Positions 27,151 to 36,466 of a stretch of 64,000 bases of DNA are shown piece by piece. Position 1 is the stretch's first letter. Every line of letters begins with the position of its first letter. The notes beneath the pieces are model-generated. The model did not search any database. It worked only from the letters and a program-made list of their open reading frames with translations, and was not told the DNA's origin. Source of the stretch: TA-20 sp035935115 (GTDB lineage: Archaea; Thermoproteota; Nitrososphaeria; Nitrososphaerales; Nitrosopumilaceae); assembly GCA_035935115.1 (NCBI GenBank), contig DASYXK010000017.1, positions 1 through 64,000 on the forward strand. Reading direction: 5' to 3'. Made by a program: the position numbers and the translations under genes.

Positions 27151-28318
27151 TTCTTCTTTTTTCCTCTTTTCCTAGTATTACATCTAATGTTTCTAAAGCT
27201 TTGGTTATATCTGATTCAGAAATGACAAGTGGTGGTAGTAATCGCAATATGTTCTTTCCAGAATATAAAAGTAAAAGGTTGTTTGCTATTCCATCAAACA
27301 AAATATCTTTTACCTCAAATTTCATTTCTACTCCAATCATCAAACCCTTGCCTCTAATTTCTCTGATTATTTTGTGTTTTTCCTTTAGTCTTTCTAATCC
27401 TTCTCGGAATAATTTTCCCATTTTTACCGCATTTTCAACTAATCCATCTTGTGTCAAAGCTTCAATTGAAGCAATACCAGCTGCACATGAGATAGGGTTT
27501 CCTCCAAAAGTAGATGATTGTTCACCTTTACTTATACACGTGAGAATGTCTTCTCGTACAAGTGTAGCTCCCATGGGGATTCCTCCAGCAATTCCCTTTG
27601 CTAGGCACATGATGTCTGGAGTAGTATCCCAGTGTTGGCCTGCCCACATCTTGCCAGTTCTACCAAGTCCAGCTTGAATTTCATCAAAGATCAAAAGAAT
27701 GCCTTTTTCATTACATAATTTTCTAACATCCTGTAGGAATCCATCTGGTGCAACATGAATCCCACTTTCTCCCTGTATTGGTTCCATTATGACAAATGCA
27801 GTATCGGAATTTATTGTAGATCTTAAAGCTTCTATATCTCCAAATGGAGAGAATGAAACTTTTTCTACTAGTGGTTCAAATGGTTTTCTGTATTTTTGAC
27901 TAAATGTTATTGAAAGAGATCCAAATGTTTTTCCATGGTATGAGCCATTCATTGCTACCATTCCTGTTTTACCAGTGAATTTTCTTGCAAATTTCATTGC
28001 TGCTTCTACTGCCTCAGTTCCACTGTTGTTTAGGTAAACTTGATTCAGATTCTTTGGAGCTATTTTTATCAGAGTTTCTAAGAATCGTTCACGTGTTTTG
28101 TTATAAAGTGAACTGTGTACTGTGATTATTTTATCAAGTTGTTCTTTGATGGCCTTTACAACACGTGGGTTGCAATGACCTACAAGAGCAACACCATATC
28201 CTCCCATGCAATCAATGTACTCTTTTCCATTTGTATCCCACACATGTGAGCCAAGACCACGTTCTATTGTAACAGGAAATCTTTGATAGATATTTCCCAT
28301 GAATTGATCTTCAGTCAT
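27143..28318 (-). CDS. lysJ: [LysW]-aminoadipate semialdehyde / glutamate semialdehyde transaminase (LysJ/ArgD)
   Basis: 391 aa class III PLP aminotransferase: SGTEAVEAAMKFARKFTGK, LIFDEIQAGLGRTGKMW and the PLP Lys in CLAKGIAGGIPMG. Uses glutamate as donor to aminate the carrier-bound semialdehyde. Overlaps lysZ by ATGA and the Lrp gene by 8 bp. It is the only such transaminase in the block, so it probably serves both branches. Confidence 0.92.
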   Translation of the reverse strand: MTEDQFMGNIYQRFPVTIERGLGSHVWDTNGKEYIDCMGGYGVALVGHCNPRVVKAIKEQLDKIITVHSSLYNKTRERFLETLIKIAPKNLNQVYLNNSGTEAVEAAMKFARKFTGKTGMVAMNGSYHGKTFGSLSITFSQKYRKPFEPLVEKVSFSPFGDIEALRSTINSDTAFVIMEPIQGESGIHVAPDGFLQDVRKLCNEKGILLIFDEIQAGLGRTGKMWAGQHWDTTPDIMCLAKGIAGGIPMGATLVREDILTCISKGEQSSTFGGNPISCAAGIASIEALTQDGLVENAVKMGKLFREGLERLKEKHKIIREIRGKGLMIGVEMKFEVKDILFDGIANNLLLLYSGKNILRLLPPLVISESDITKALETLDVILGKEEKRRNV

Positions 28319-29115
28319 TTTGTAATCACCGTACAGTTATCGTGTGCAATGGCAGCTGATATAGGATTTTCTCGTTGACCGTTTGCAATAAGAGCTTGTT
28401 TTACCCCCATCTCAAGAGATTCTGTTGCAGCAAGTATCTTTTTTTCCATACCGAATCCTATTTTTGGAAGAATTTTCTTTGCCTCAGCTAAAGAAAGTTT
28501 CTTTACAAGCTTTTCATCCATCAGTAAACCATCCACATTGGTCAAAAACAATATCGTGTCAGACTGCATCTTGCCTGCTACATATGCTGCAGCTCTATCT
28601 CCATCTACATTAAGAAAATCAGATTCTTCACTTATTGCAATTGGTGATATGACAGGAACGTAGCCTTGGTCTAGGATTGATTTTATCAGACTTGAATTTA
28701 TATCATTTATCTTTCCAGTATAGCCTCCATCTATAGCCATCTTGCGGCCTTTTTCGTTAATCACAACCAATTTTTTTTTGCGTTCAGCCTGAATAATTCT
28801 TCCATCTACACCTGACAGTCCAACTGCATTGATGCCATTTTTTTGTAGCATTCTTACTATCATTTTGTTTATTTTTCCAGACATTACCATGGTGAAGATC
28901 TCTACGGTTTCCTTGTCAGTAAACCTGCTTTTTATTCCGCCAGGAGAAACAATGAATTTTTGTTCTTTTCCTAATGCCTCTGAAATCTTTGTTACTTCTT
29001 TTCCTCCACCGTGTACCAGAATTACTTTTTCTTTTTCTGAAACTTTTTTTAGATCAGAGATAGTTGACGGATGAAGCCCATCTACCACGCTTCCTCCGAT
29101 CTTGATTGTAATCAT
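28315..29115 (-). CDS. lysZ: [LysW]-aminoadipate / glutamate kinase (LysZ/ArgB)
   Basis: 266 aa amino-acid kinase of the ArgB type: TIKIGGSVVDG, EKVILVHGGGKEVTKI, GLSGVDGRIIQA, FLNVDGDRAAAYVAGKM. Phosphorylates the distal carboxyl of the LysW-linked amino acid. Translationally coupled to lysJ by a 4-bp overlap. Single copy in the window. Confidence 0.93.
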   Translation of the reverse strand: MITIKIGGSVVDGLHPSTISDLKKVSEKEKVILVHGGGKEVTKISEALGKEQKFIVSPGGIKSRFTDKETVEIFTMVMSGKINKMIVRMLQKNGINAVGLSGVDGRIIQAERKKKLVVINEKGRKMAIDGGYTGKINDINSSLIKSILDQGYVPVISPIAISEESDFLNVDGDRAAAYVAGKMQSDTILFLTNVDGLLMDEKLVKKLSLAEAKKILPKIGFGMEKKILAATESLEMGVKQALIANGQRENPISAAIAHDNCTVITK

Positions 29116-29119
29116 TTTC

Positions 29120-30172
29120 TCACACAGGTGTTAACGGAGAATATCTGAGACCTTCCATCTCGTCAAAACCCGCCATTACATTCATGTTTTGTATGGCAGA
29201 ACCAGCTGCCCCTTTCATCAAATTATCTGATGCTGACAATACAACCAATCTATGATTGTCCTCATCTATATCAAATCCTACGTCACAGAAGTTAGATCCC
29301 ACTACAAACTTTGGATCCGGAAACTTGTAGAATCCTTTCTTATCACGAATTAATCTGATAAATTTTTCATTACCATATTGTTCGCGATATAACTTCCAAA
29401 GGTCCATCTCGCTCATTGGGTTGTTAAGGAAAGTGTGATTTGTACACAATATCCCTCGTACAATGTCTACCGCGTGCGGACTCATAGAAACGTGAATCTT
29501 TTTTCCTGCAACCTCTGTTAATTCCTGTTCTATCTCACCAGTGTGTCTGTGTTTTGCAGGCTTGTATGGTCTAATTACTCCTGACCTTAAAGCATGATGT
29601 GTACCAGCTAAAGAACCTGCACCTGCACCAGATGAACCAATTTTTGAATCAACAATGATGTGTTCTGTATCAATTAAGTTTTTTTTCACTAGTGGATACA
29701 ACGCAAGTATTGAAGTTACTGCCATACATCCAGGACAAGAAACAAGTTGTGATTTTTTAATTTGTTCTCTGTGAATTTCTGGAACCCCGAAAACTGATTT
29801 TGACAATAATTCTGGGTAAGGATGTTGCCAGCCATACCACTTGTCATAATCAGGGGCATTGTGAAGACGGTAATCTGCACTTAGATCAATTATTTTCATT
29901 CCACGATCATACAATGCCTTTACTATCTCAGTTGCTGTTCCATGTGGTACTGCAGTAAAAACAAGATCACACTTGTCTGATAATTTGTCATAATCTAATT
30001 CAGAAAATGTAATATCAGTAAATCCTTTCAAGCTTGGTTGAATCCTTGAAACATATTCTCCCACATATTGTCTTGATGTTACCATGGAGATCTCTACTTT
30101 GGGGTGACTTACAAGTAGTCTGAGCATTTCTCCTCCTACAAAACCTGATGCGCCGATAACTCCTACTTTCAT
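29120..30172 (-). CDS. lysY: [LysW]-aminoadipyl / glutamyl phosphate reductase (LysY/ArgC)
   Basis: 350 aa. N-terminal Rossmann fold GVIGASGFVGGEMLRLLVSHP, catalytic Cys in QLVSCPGCMAVTSI, then KIGSSGAGAG and KHRHTGEIEQEL, all ArgC-family signatures. Reduces the acyl phosphate to the semialdehyde with NADPH. Four bases upstream of lysZ; one copy for both pathways. Confidence 0.93.
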   Translation of the reverse strand: MKVGVIGASGFVGGEMLRLLVSHPKVEISMVTSRQYVGEYVSRIQPSLKGFTDITFSELDYDKLSDKCDLVFTAVPHGTATEIVKALYDRGMKIIDLSADYRLHNAPDYDKWYGWQHPYPELLSKSVFGVPEIHREQIKKSQLVSCPGCMAVTSILALYPLVKKNLIDTEHIIVDSKIGSSGAGAGSLAGTHHALRSGVIRPYKPAKHRHTGEIEQELTEVAGKKIHVSMSPHAVDIVRGILCTNHTFLNNPMSEMDLWKLYREQYGNEKFIRLIRDKKGFYKFPDPKFVVGSNFCDVGFDIDEDNHRLVVLSASDNLMKGAAGSAIQNMNVMAGFDEMEGLRYSPLTPV

Positions 30173-30202
30173 TGATACACTCCTAGCATAAAGGGGTATA
30201 AT

Positions 30203-31060
30203 TTATTTTATAGCTTGCTTGATTGCAAAATCAATCATTTCTTTTGGAATGTTCTTTTTTGAAACTTTTGATAGTCCTTTGAACTCTACAGTATTGTTTA
30301 CTTCATGTACAACTAGTCCTCGCTTTTCATCTTCCATTATATCAACTCCCAATATTCCTCCACCTACTGCTTTTGATGCTTTCATACAAACATCCTCTAA
30401 CTCTTTTGTTATCTCACACAAAATTGGTTCTGCACCAAGAGCAATGTTTGTCTTAAAACTACCAGACGAGGTTCTGTACATTGCAGAAATAACTTGGTCT
30501 CCTACTACAATAACACGAATGTCTCTTGGGGGTCTTTTTATCATTTCTTGAAGGTAATAGATTCTGTCTAGTGGTCCATCACTTAGTTCTCGTACTTCGA
30601 TTATCGCATCGGCGGTTTCTCTGTCTTTGAGAGGTATCACGCCTCTACCCCAGCTTCCTACTATGGGTTTGATAACTAGTGGATATCCAACTTTTTCAAG
30701 ATTCTCAAGTGTAGCTTCAGGTGAGAATGAAAAATATGTTTTTGGAGTAGGTACATTGTGTTTTTTTAACAAAAGTGAAGTTATCATCTTGTTACCGCAG
30801 TTGTTTGCAACTTCATACTTGTTTATGACTGGCACATCAAGAAATTCTAAACATGCAGTGAAATGCAGACCGCGGAAATAGCTTACGCATCTTTCCAGTA
30901 CTACGTCACCAAAATCAAAATCGTTTTTTTTACTTTCAGTGTTTACCTGAGTTACTTTCGCATCTATCATCTTTGTATCGTGACCAAGCTCGATTGCTTT
31001 TTCTTCGAGCATTTTTTCCTCTGTTCTGACTCGATCGTACACGATACGAATCTTTGGCAT
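30203..31060 (-). CDS. argX: Glutamate-LysW ligase (ArgX)
   Basis: 285 aa ATP-grasp ligase paralogous to lysX: YPLVIKPIVGSWGRGVIPLK, KRPPRDIRVIVVGDQVISAM, GGGILGVDIMED and VHEVNNTVEFKG. It begins directly at the lysW2 stop codon and sits next to argG, so it is assigned to the arginine branch (glutamate as substrate). The site reads EFKG where the lysine-branch enzyme has EYKN, a plausible specificity difference but not proven. Confidence 0.88.
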   Translation of the reverse strand: MPKIRIVYDRVRTEEKMLEEKAIELGHDTKMIDAKVTQVNTESKKNDFDFGDVVLERCVSYFRGLHFTACLEFLDVPVINKYEVANNCGNKMITSLLLKKHNVPTPKTYFSFSPEATLENLEKVGYPLVIKPIVGSWGRGVIPLKDRETADAIIEVRELSDGPLDRIYYLQEMIKRPPRDIRVIVVGDQVISAMYRTSSGSFKTNIALGAEPILCEITKELEDVCMKASKAVGGGILGVDIMEDEKRGLVVHEVNNTVEFKGLSKVSKKNIPKEMIDFAIKQAIK

Positions 31061-31228
31061 TTATTCTCCCCAATCTTCGCCGACTTTTTCAGCGTGTTTG
31101 AGTTGACAAGTGGTACCGTTTTTTAAGGCGATCTCGAAATCTGCTCCGCAGTCAGGACATGAAACTATTTCTCCTACACTTGCATCGTCTGGAATTTTTA
31201 ACATTGCATCGCATTCTGGGCAATTCAT
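31061..31228 (-). CDS. lysW: LysW carrier protein 2 (ends in Glu)
   Basis: 55 aa, ATG at 31228. CPEC and CPDC zinc knuckles and the canonical tail VGEDWGE. Its acidic surface and C-terminal Glu match standard LysW. It lies between argG and argX with zero spacing to argX, suggesting it is the arginine-branch carrier. Confidence 0.95.
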   Translation of the reverse strand: MNCPECDAMLKIPDDASVGEIVSCPDCGADFEIALKNGTTCQLKHAEKVGEDWGE

Positions 31229-31239
31229 ATTTTATTTTT

Positions 31240-32427
31240 TCACCTCTTATTTAGTAATTTATTAGCTTCTGTTGATTGGAGTCCCCACAACTCAACAAAT
31301 CCTTTTGCCAAAGTTTGGTCAAATGTGGAACCAGAACCGTATGTTGCCAAGTCATGGCTATACAACGAATATTCTGATTTTCTTCCAACTACGATTAGAC
31401 TTCCTTTAAACATCTTTAGTTTTACAGTTCCGCTAACTCTCTTTTGAGTCGCATTGATAAACATATCTAAATCAGATTTTAGTGGATCTTGCCACAATCC
31501 GGAATATGCTAACCAGGCCCATTCTGAATCTACAAGTGATTTGAATTTGAGTTCGTGTTTTGTAAGAACCATCTTTTCCAGATCGGTATGAGCTTCAATG
31601 AGACAAGTTGCTGCTGGTGTTTCGTAAACCTCGCGTGATTTTATACCAACTACGCGATCTTCTATATGGTCTACAATACCTATTCCACAAGCGCCTGCCT
31701 TTTTGTTGATGTATTGTATTAGTTCAATAGGTTTTAGATGCTTGCCGTCAACTGTAACTGGAACTCCTTCTTTGAATACTATCTCTAGATACTGTGGTTT
31801 GTCTGGCATATTCCTTGTCTTTACCCAGATGAATGCATCTTCTGGTGGTTCCTTGTATGCATCTTCCATATCTCCCCCTTCAATTGCACGACCCCACAAG
31901 TTTTGATCTATACTGAATTTTTTTGCTGTATTGTCTATTTGGATGCCGTGTTTTTTTGCAAATTTTAGTTCAACATCACGTGTAAGATTAAGATCCCTGA
32001 TTGGTGCTATGATAGGAAGAGTAGTACCTGAACGCATTGTAACATCAAATCTTACCTGATCATTTCCTTTACCTGTGCAGCCATGTGCAAGTGCTTTAGC
32101 ATTTTCTTTTTTTGCTATATCAACTACCTTTTGTGCAATTAATGGTCTGGCTAGTGCAGTTGCAAGACAGTATTTTTTCTGGTAAAGTGCGTTTGCCTTT
32201 ATAGAAGGGAAAATGAAATCATTTACAAATTCTGCGCGTGCATCTAAGTTGTAGTGTTTTACTACTCCTAGTTTTTTTGCCTTTGACGCAATCTTTTTTT
32301 GATCATCGCCTTGACCAACATCTACTGTAACAGTAACTACATCCAAGTTGTGTTTTTCTTGGAGATATTTTACAACAACCGACGTGTCTAAACCACCAGA
32401 GAAAGCTAGAACTGCTTTTCCTTTCAT
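31240..32427 (-). CDS. argG: Argininosuccinate synthase
   Basis: 395 aa. ATP pyrophosphatase motif AFSGGLDTSVVVKYL, KGNDQVRFDVTMR, and the conserved GAVGIGIVDHIEDRVVG-like block (GACGIGIVDHIEDRV). Joins citrulline and aspartate. First gene of the minus-strand arginine/lysine block; no argininosuccinate lyase gene is in the window. Confidence 0.96.
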   Translation of the reverse strand: MKGKAVLAFSGGLDTSVVVKYLQEKHNLDVVTVTVDVGQGDDQKKIASKAKKLGVVKHYNLDARAEFVNDFIFPSIKANALYQKKYCLATALARPLIAQKVVDIAKKENAKALAHGCTGKGNDQVRFDVTMRSGTTLPIIAPIRDLNLTRDVELKFAKKHGIQIDNTAKKFSIDQNLWGRAIEGGDMEDAYKEPPEDAFIWVKTRNMPDKPQYLEIVFKEGVPVTVDGKHLKPIELIQYINKKAGACGIGIVDHIEDRVVGIKSREVYETPAATCLIEAHTDLEKMVLTKHELKFKSLVDSEWAWLAYSGLWQDPLKSDLDMFINATQKRVSGTVKLKMFKGSLIVVGRKSEYSLYSHDLATYGSGSTFDQTLAKGFVELWGLQSTEANKLLNKR

Positions 32428-32595
32428 TGAGGTTTTCTGTGATCAGATTTTAGCATTTATCTTTTGTGCTTTGTAATCTTTTAATTTTATTTTATGATAA
32501 AAAACAAAAAATTATTTTTAAAATAATGAGACAAACTAAATTAGTCCAAGCTAAAATTCGAACACTATTTAACCGCATTATTATAACGCTGTTAT

Positions 32596-32676
32596 ATGAA
32601 ATTGATCGCTTGGAATATGGCATTTCTAGTGTCTACTATCGGTAAGATGAGAAAGGAGACGATTTCTTATGACTAA
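32596..32676 (+). CDS. Possible 26-aa leader ORF of the ABC operon
   Basis: ATG at 32596 opens a 26-codon frame (MKLIAWNMAFLVST...) that ends in TAA overlapping the ABC ATPase start codon by eight bases. The AAGGAG of the ATPase gene (32653-32658) lies inside it, so translation of the leader could couple to the ATPase. A TATA-like CTATTTAA lies ~30 bases upstream. It may equally be a chance frame. Confidence 0.25.
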   Translation: MKLIAWNMAFLVSTIGKMRKETISYD

Positions 32677-33445
32677 ACTGCAAGCAAAAAACATTGTAAA
32701 ACATTTTGATCATAATGGTAACTCGGTTCTTGCCTTAGATGGAATTAATCTGAACATAGAAGAAGGTGATTTCGTATGCATTGTTGGTCCTTCCGGATGT
32801 GGCAAATCAACATTTTTGAATATTGTAGCTGGACTTGAAACACCAGATTCTGGAGAAATTTTGCTCAATGGAAATAAAATCTCAACTCCTGGTCCTGATA
32901 GAACAATGGTCTTTCAAGAAGGTGCGTTGTTTCCATGGCTTAAGGTAATTGATAATGTAGAATTTGGATTAAAAATGGCTGGCATTCCAAAAAATCAACG
33001 TCGACAAATTTCAGAACGATACTTGGACATGATGCAACTTACCAAGTTTACAGATTCATACATTTATCAGCTATCTACAGGAATGAAACAAAGAGTTGCA
33101 ATTGCAAGAGCTCTTGCTATGGATCCAGAAATTCTTTTGATGGATGAACCATTTGCAGCACTAGATTCTCAAACAAGAGATTTGTTATTGGTAGAATTGC
33201 AATTAATTTGGGAAAGAACAAAAAAGACAATCATTTTTGTTACACATAATATTTCAGAATCAATAATTTTAGGGAACCGTGTTGTTGTATTCAAAAACAG
33301 GCCATCTAAAATTAAAAAAGAATTTGTAATTGATTATAGACGACCCAGACTTGCTGAGGATGAAAATCTCCAAAAATATTATCATCAAATTCTTGAAGAA
33401 TTAAAGAGCGAAGTAATGGCACGGATAAAAGATGAGAACATATGA
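32669..33445 (+). CDS. ABC transporter ATPase (nitrate/sulfonate/taurine type)
   Basis: 258 aa. Walker A GPSGCGKST, signature QLSTGMKQRVAIARAL (Thr replacing the usual second residue Gly), Walker B EILLMDEPFAALD, switch His FVTHNISES. The closest pattern is SsuB/TauB/NrtD. It couples by ATGA to the permease. AAGGAG upstream of the ATG. Energises import of an organic anion, metal-chelate-like or sulfonate substrate; the substrate cannot be read from sequence. Confidence 0.9.
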   Translation: MTKLQAKNIVKHFDHNGNSVLALDGINLNIEEGDFVCIVGPSGCGKSTFLNIVAGLETPDSGEILLNGNKISTPGPDRTMVFQEGALFPWLKVIDNVEFGLKMAGIPKNQRRQISERYLDMMQLTKFTDSYIYQLSTGMKQRVAIARALAMDPEILLMDEPFAALDSQTRDLLLVELQLIWERTKKTIIFVTHNISESIILGNRVVVFKNRPSKIKKEFVIDYRRPRLAEDENLQKYYHQILEELKSEVMARIKDENI

Positions 33446-34245
33446 ATGACAAATTGATTTCAAAGAAAACATCACATGGTAGTTTTGATGATGCTGCTAA
33501 TGCCGCCCTATTTCTTGCAGTGTTTATTGGTGTGTGGCAAGTAGTCTTCATGCTTGGCATATGGCCAAAAATCTCATTGCCTTCACCATTGATGGTTGCA
33601 GAATCATTTGTCAAGATAATTTGGAATCATTCTCTACCTGTGAGTATAGGCGTAACTTTGGCCAGGCTTGTAGCCGCATTTGTTATTTCCATAGCTCTTG
33701 GAACCCTCATAGGACTTGCCATGATTAAATTCAAGGGATTTGGAAAGACACTAAGTTCATTTTCTGCTGGTCTTTTGTCGTTTCCAAGTATTGCATGGGT
33801 GCCTTTTTCTATTCTATTGATTGGTTTCAATGACTTTGGAATTTTGTTTGTAGTTGTTATGAGTTCAATTTTTTCAATAATGATTTCGACATATAGCAGC
33901 ATCAGAAACATACCGCCAATCTATCTTGATGCCGCAAAAAATATGGGTGCAAAAGGATTCTACTTGTTTAGACATGTCACCATACCAGCTGCTACGCCTT
34001 CATTAATCATTGGCATCAGACAAGCTTGGTCATTTGCATGGCATGCTATCATTGGTGCAGAGATATTGATGTCAATTGTTGGATTGGGTCATATTTTGTC
34101 TGTTGGAAGAGACTTTCTTGATATGGGTCAGGTGATTGCAAGTATGATTACTATATTTGCAATTGGATTGTTAGTTGATAGACTTTTGTTGTTTAAACTA
34201 GATGAACGAGTGAGAAGAAAATGGGGACTGGATTACCATCGTTAA
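33442..34245 (+). CDS. ABC transporter permease (SsuC/TauC type)
   Basis: 267 aa with about six transmembrane helices and the coupling-loop EAA motif DAAKNMGAKGFYLFRHVTIPAA. C-terminal GAEILMSIVGLGHILSVGRDF is typical of the nitrate/taurine permease family. Overlaps the ATPase by 4 bp; 18 bp precede the binding protein. Confidence 0.9.
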   Translation: MNDKLISKKTSHGSFDDAANAALFLAVFIGVWQVVFMLGIWPKISLPSPLMVAESFVKIIWNHSLPVSIGVTLARLVAAFVISIALGTLIGLAMIKFKGFGKTLSSFSAGLLSFPSIAWVPFSILLIGFNDFGILFVVVMSSIFSIMISTYSSIRNIPPIYLDAAKNMGAKGFYLFRHVTIPAATPSLIIGIRQAWSFAWHAIIGAEILMSIVGLGHILSVGRDFLDMGQVIASMITIFAIGLLVDRLLLFKLDERVRRKWGLDYHR

Positions 34246-34263
34246 GGGTAATAGGTAGTACAA

Positions 34264-35319
34264 ATGACTCCTCAAATTAAATTTGGAATTGCAGGAATAA
34301 TTATTGCACTCGTAATTATCCTTTCTTTTAATGTAAATTCGGAGAACCAACTTTCTCATGATACTGATAGATCTGTTAATGTTTTAAGAATCGGCTATTT
34401 TCCAAACATAAATCATGCACAAGCAGTAATAGGTCTTGGAAATGGAGATTTTCAAAAAGAGCTTGGAAATATTAAAGTAGAAACACATGTCTTTAATGCA
34501 GGTCCATCTGCGATTGAAGCATTATTTGCAGATAGGATTGATGTCACATATGTTGGATCAAACCCTGCTATCAATGGGTACATAAAATCTGATGGACTAG
34601 GTTTACGAATAATTGCTGGTGCAACAAGTGGAGGTGCAGTTTTTGTGGTTAGAAATGATGCAGGAATAAATTCATCTGCCTATTTTGCTGGTAAAAAGTT
34701 TGGATCTCCTCAGATTGGAAATACACAGGATGTAGCACTACGAAGCTATTTGCTAAAAAATGGATATAAAACTATCGAGAATGGTGGTAATGTAACAGTA
34801 ATTCCTGCGAATAATCCCGATATTGTAACACTCTTTTTAAAGAAGAGTATTGATGGAGCATGGATACCAGAACCATGGGGAGCAAAACTTGTCAAAGAGG
34901 CAAATGGAAAAATTTTGGTCGATGAGAGAGATTTGTGGCCAAATGGAAAATTTGTAACATCACAAATAGTAGTTAGGACTGATTATTTAAAAAATCATCC
35001 AGATGTTATAAAAAAACTACTAGAAGCACATGTTGATGAAACTACTTGGATAAATAACAATAAAGATCAAGCTGCCCAAGTATTTAATGCCCAATTAGAA
35101 AAACTTACAGGTAAAACAATTCCTGTTGATGAGTTCCAAAATGCATTTTCGAGACTTGAAATAACATATGATCCTGTAAAAGAATCTCTTTACACATCTG
35201 CAAATAATGCATTTGATCTAGGTTTTCTTGGAGACAAAAAGCCAGATCTGTCCAACATTTATGATCTAACACTTCTCAACGAAGTTCTTAATGAGAAAAA
35301 ATTGCTTACTATACCTTAG
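34264..35319 (+). CDS. ABC substrate-binding protein (NMT1/SsuA-like)
   Basis: 351 aa with an N-terminal hydrophobic signal or anchor (GIAGIIIALVIILSF) and no lipobox Cys, so it is probably membrane-tethered. The binding fold is NrtA/SsuA/TauA-like: LRIGYFPNINHAQAVIG, FNAGPSAIEALFADRIDVTY, GSPQIGNTQDVALRSYL, DGAWIPEPWG. Substrates of relatives are sulfonates, taurine, nitrate or pyrimidine precursors. Confidence 0.88.
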   Translation: MTPQIKFGIAGIIIALVIILSFNVNSENQLSHDTDRSVNVLRIGYFPNINHAQAVIGLGNGDFQKELGNIKVETHVFNAGPSAIEALFADRIDVTYVGSNPAINGYIKSDGLGLRIIAGATSGGAVFVVRNDAGINSSAYFAGKKFGSPQIGNTQDVALRSYLLKNGYKTIENGGNVTVIPANNPDIVTLFLKKSIDGAWIPEPWGAKLVKEANGKILVDERDLWPNGKFVTSQIVVRTDYLKNHPDVIKKLLEAHVDETTWINNNKDQAAQVFNAQLEKLTGKTIPVDEFQNAFSRLEITYDPVKESLYTSANNAFDLGFLGDKKPDLSNIYDLTLLNEVLNEKKLLTIP

Positions 35320-35335
35320 CTATTGCAAAACTTTT

Positions 35336-36391
35336 CTAATTAGTTTTCTTTTTCCAAATAATTACACTAACAATTACAGCTACTGCAGGTATTATTATCA
35401 ACAAATAATTTCTAAAATTGCCAGCCGATAAGAGTGACGGTCCTTGTTCTCCAAATCCTGAAATTAAGACTGAACTAGTTGACTGTGGTGACAAATTGAA
35501 TGCTACATGCCAATATCCATCTGGATCCTTGCTTTGTAGTGCATCAGCTGGTTTGCCATCTAAATAAACAGAAAATTTTTGGTTATCATTTTGGATACGA
35601 ATCATGAAATTTACATATGATGTTTGAGGCCAAGGATTTCTTGCAGTAATTGAAAGCGAATTTTGTGAATCATCAAACTTTGCAGCATCTAAATATGCCG
35701 CTGTCAAATAAGTGAAATTAACTCGATTCCCGCCTTTTTCAACAGAAATAGTAAGTGTTGGATCCTCACCTAATGCAAAACAACTGTAATAACTTACTTT
35801 TGATGCAAGTAAAGGATCAGGATACATGGTAAATTCTCTTTTCTCACCAGGTTTCATCTCAGTGATAGTTTCGACATTTTTACCAATGTCAAGGAATTTT
35901 CCGTCCTTACCATAAATCACAGCGTACACTTTTACTCCATATGCAGAAACAGTATCGTTGTTTATGATGACACCAGACGTGTGGCCATCTGCATGTTTGA
36001 CTAGAGTGGAATCATAAATCACTTGTATGTCTCTGGAATTATGTTTTGCAAGTACAAAATTTACATCAGGTTTTTCTAAAATGGCATTTTTATTTTCTAT
36101 TAGCGGTATTTTTATTTTAAATGGGATGTCTTTTGACGCATCAACTATTGACAGAGTATAAGAATCAGAAATTATTTTTTCATTATCTTTTATGTTTATG
36201 GTAATTGTAGGCACTATTGCTACATTTTCCGTATTTTTGACAGCGCCTATGACGGTGTATACGCCATTTGAATCAAAATATCCTCCAAACTCATTATCAG
36301 GAATCCATACTTCCGCGTTTACATGCTGAAAGGAAACTAAACCTATCGCAAACAATCCTGCAAATAAAACTGATATTCTAAATAAATTCAT
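35336..36391 (-). CDS. Membrane-anchored surface protein with FxLYD-like domains
   Basis: 351 aa. Signal peptide (FRISVLFAGLFAIGLVSF...NAE), a large extracellular beta-rich part and a C-terminal helix (LLIIIPAVAVIVSVIIW) with Lys tail. YAVIYGKDGKFLDIGKN followed by MKPGEKREFTM is FxLYD-like, a fold seen in many archaeal surface proteins. No enzyme motif. Convergent with the ABC binding-protein gene. Confidence 0.75.
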   Translation of the reverse strand: MNLFRISVLFAGLFAIGLVSFQHVNAEVWIPDNEFGGYFDSNGVYTVIGAVKNTENVAIVPTITINIKDNEKIISDSYTLSIVDASKDIPFKIKIPLIENKNAILEKPDVNFVLAKHNSRDIQVIYDSTLVKHADGHTSGVIINNDTVSAYGVKVYAVIYGKDGKFLDIGKNVETITEMKPGEKREFTMYPDPLLASKVSYYSCFALGEDPTLTISVEKGGNRVNFTYLTAAYLDAAKFDDSQNSLSITARNPWPQTSYVNFMIRIQNDNQKFSVYLDGKPADALQSKDPDGYWHVAFNLSPQSTSSVLISGFGEQGPSLLSAGNFRNYLLIIIPAVAVIVSVIIWKKKTN

Positions 36392-36466
36392 ATCATATCC
36401 ACAAACACGATTCGTTATTCTTTAATTTTAATTAGTCGCTGATTTTCATTTCTTGTTAGGGATACA

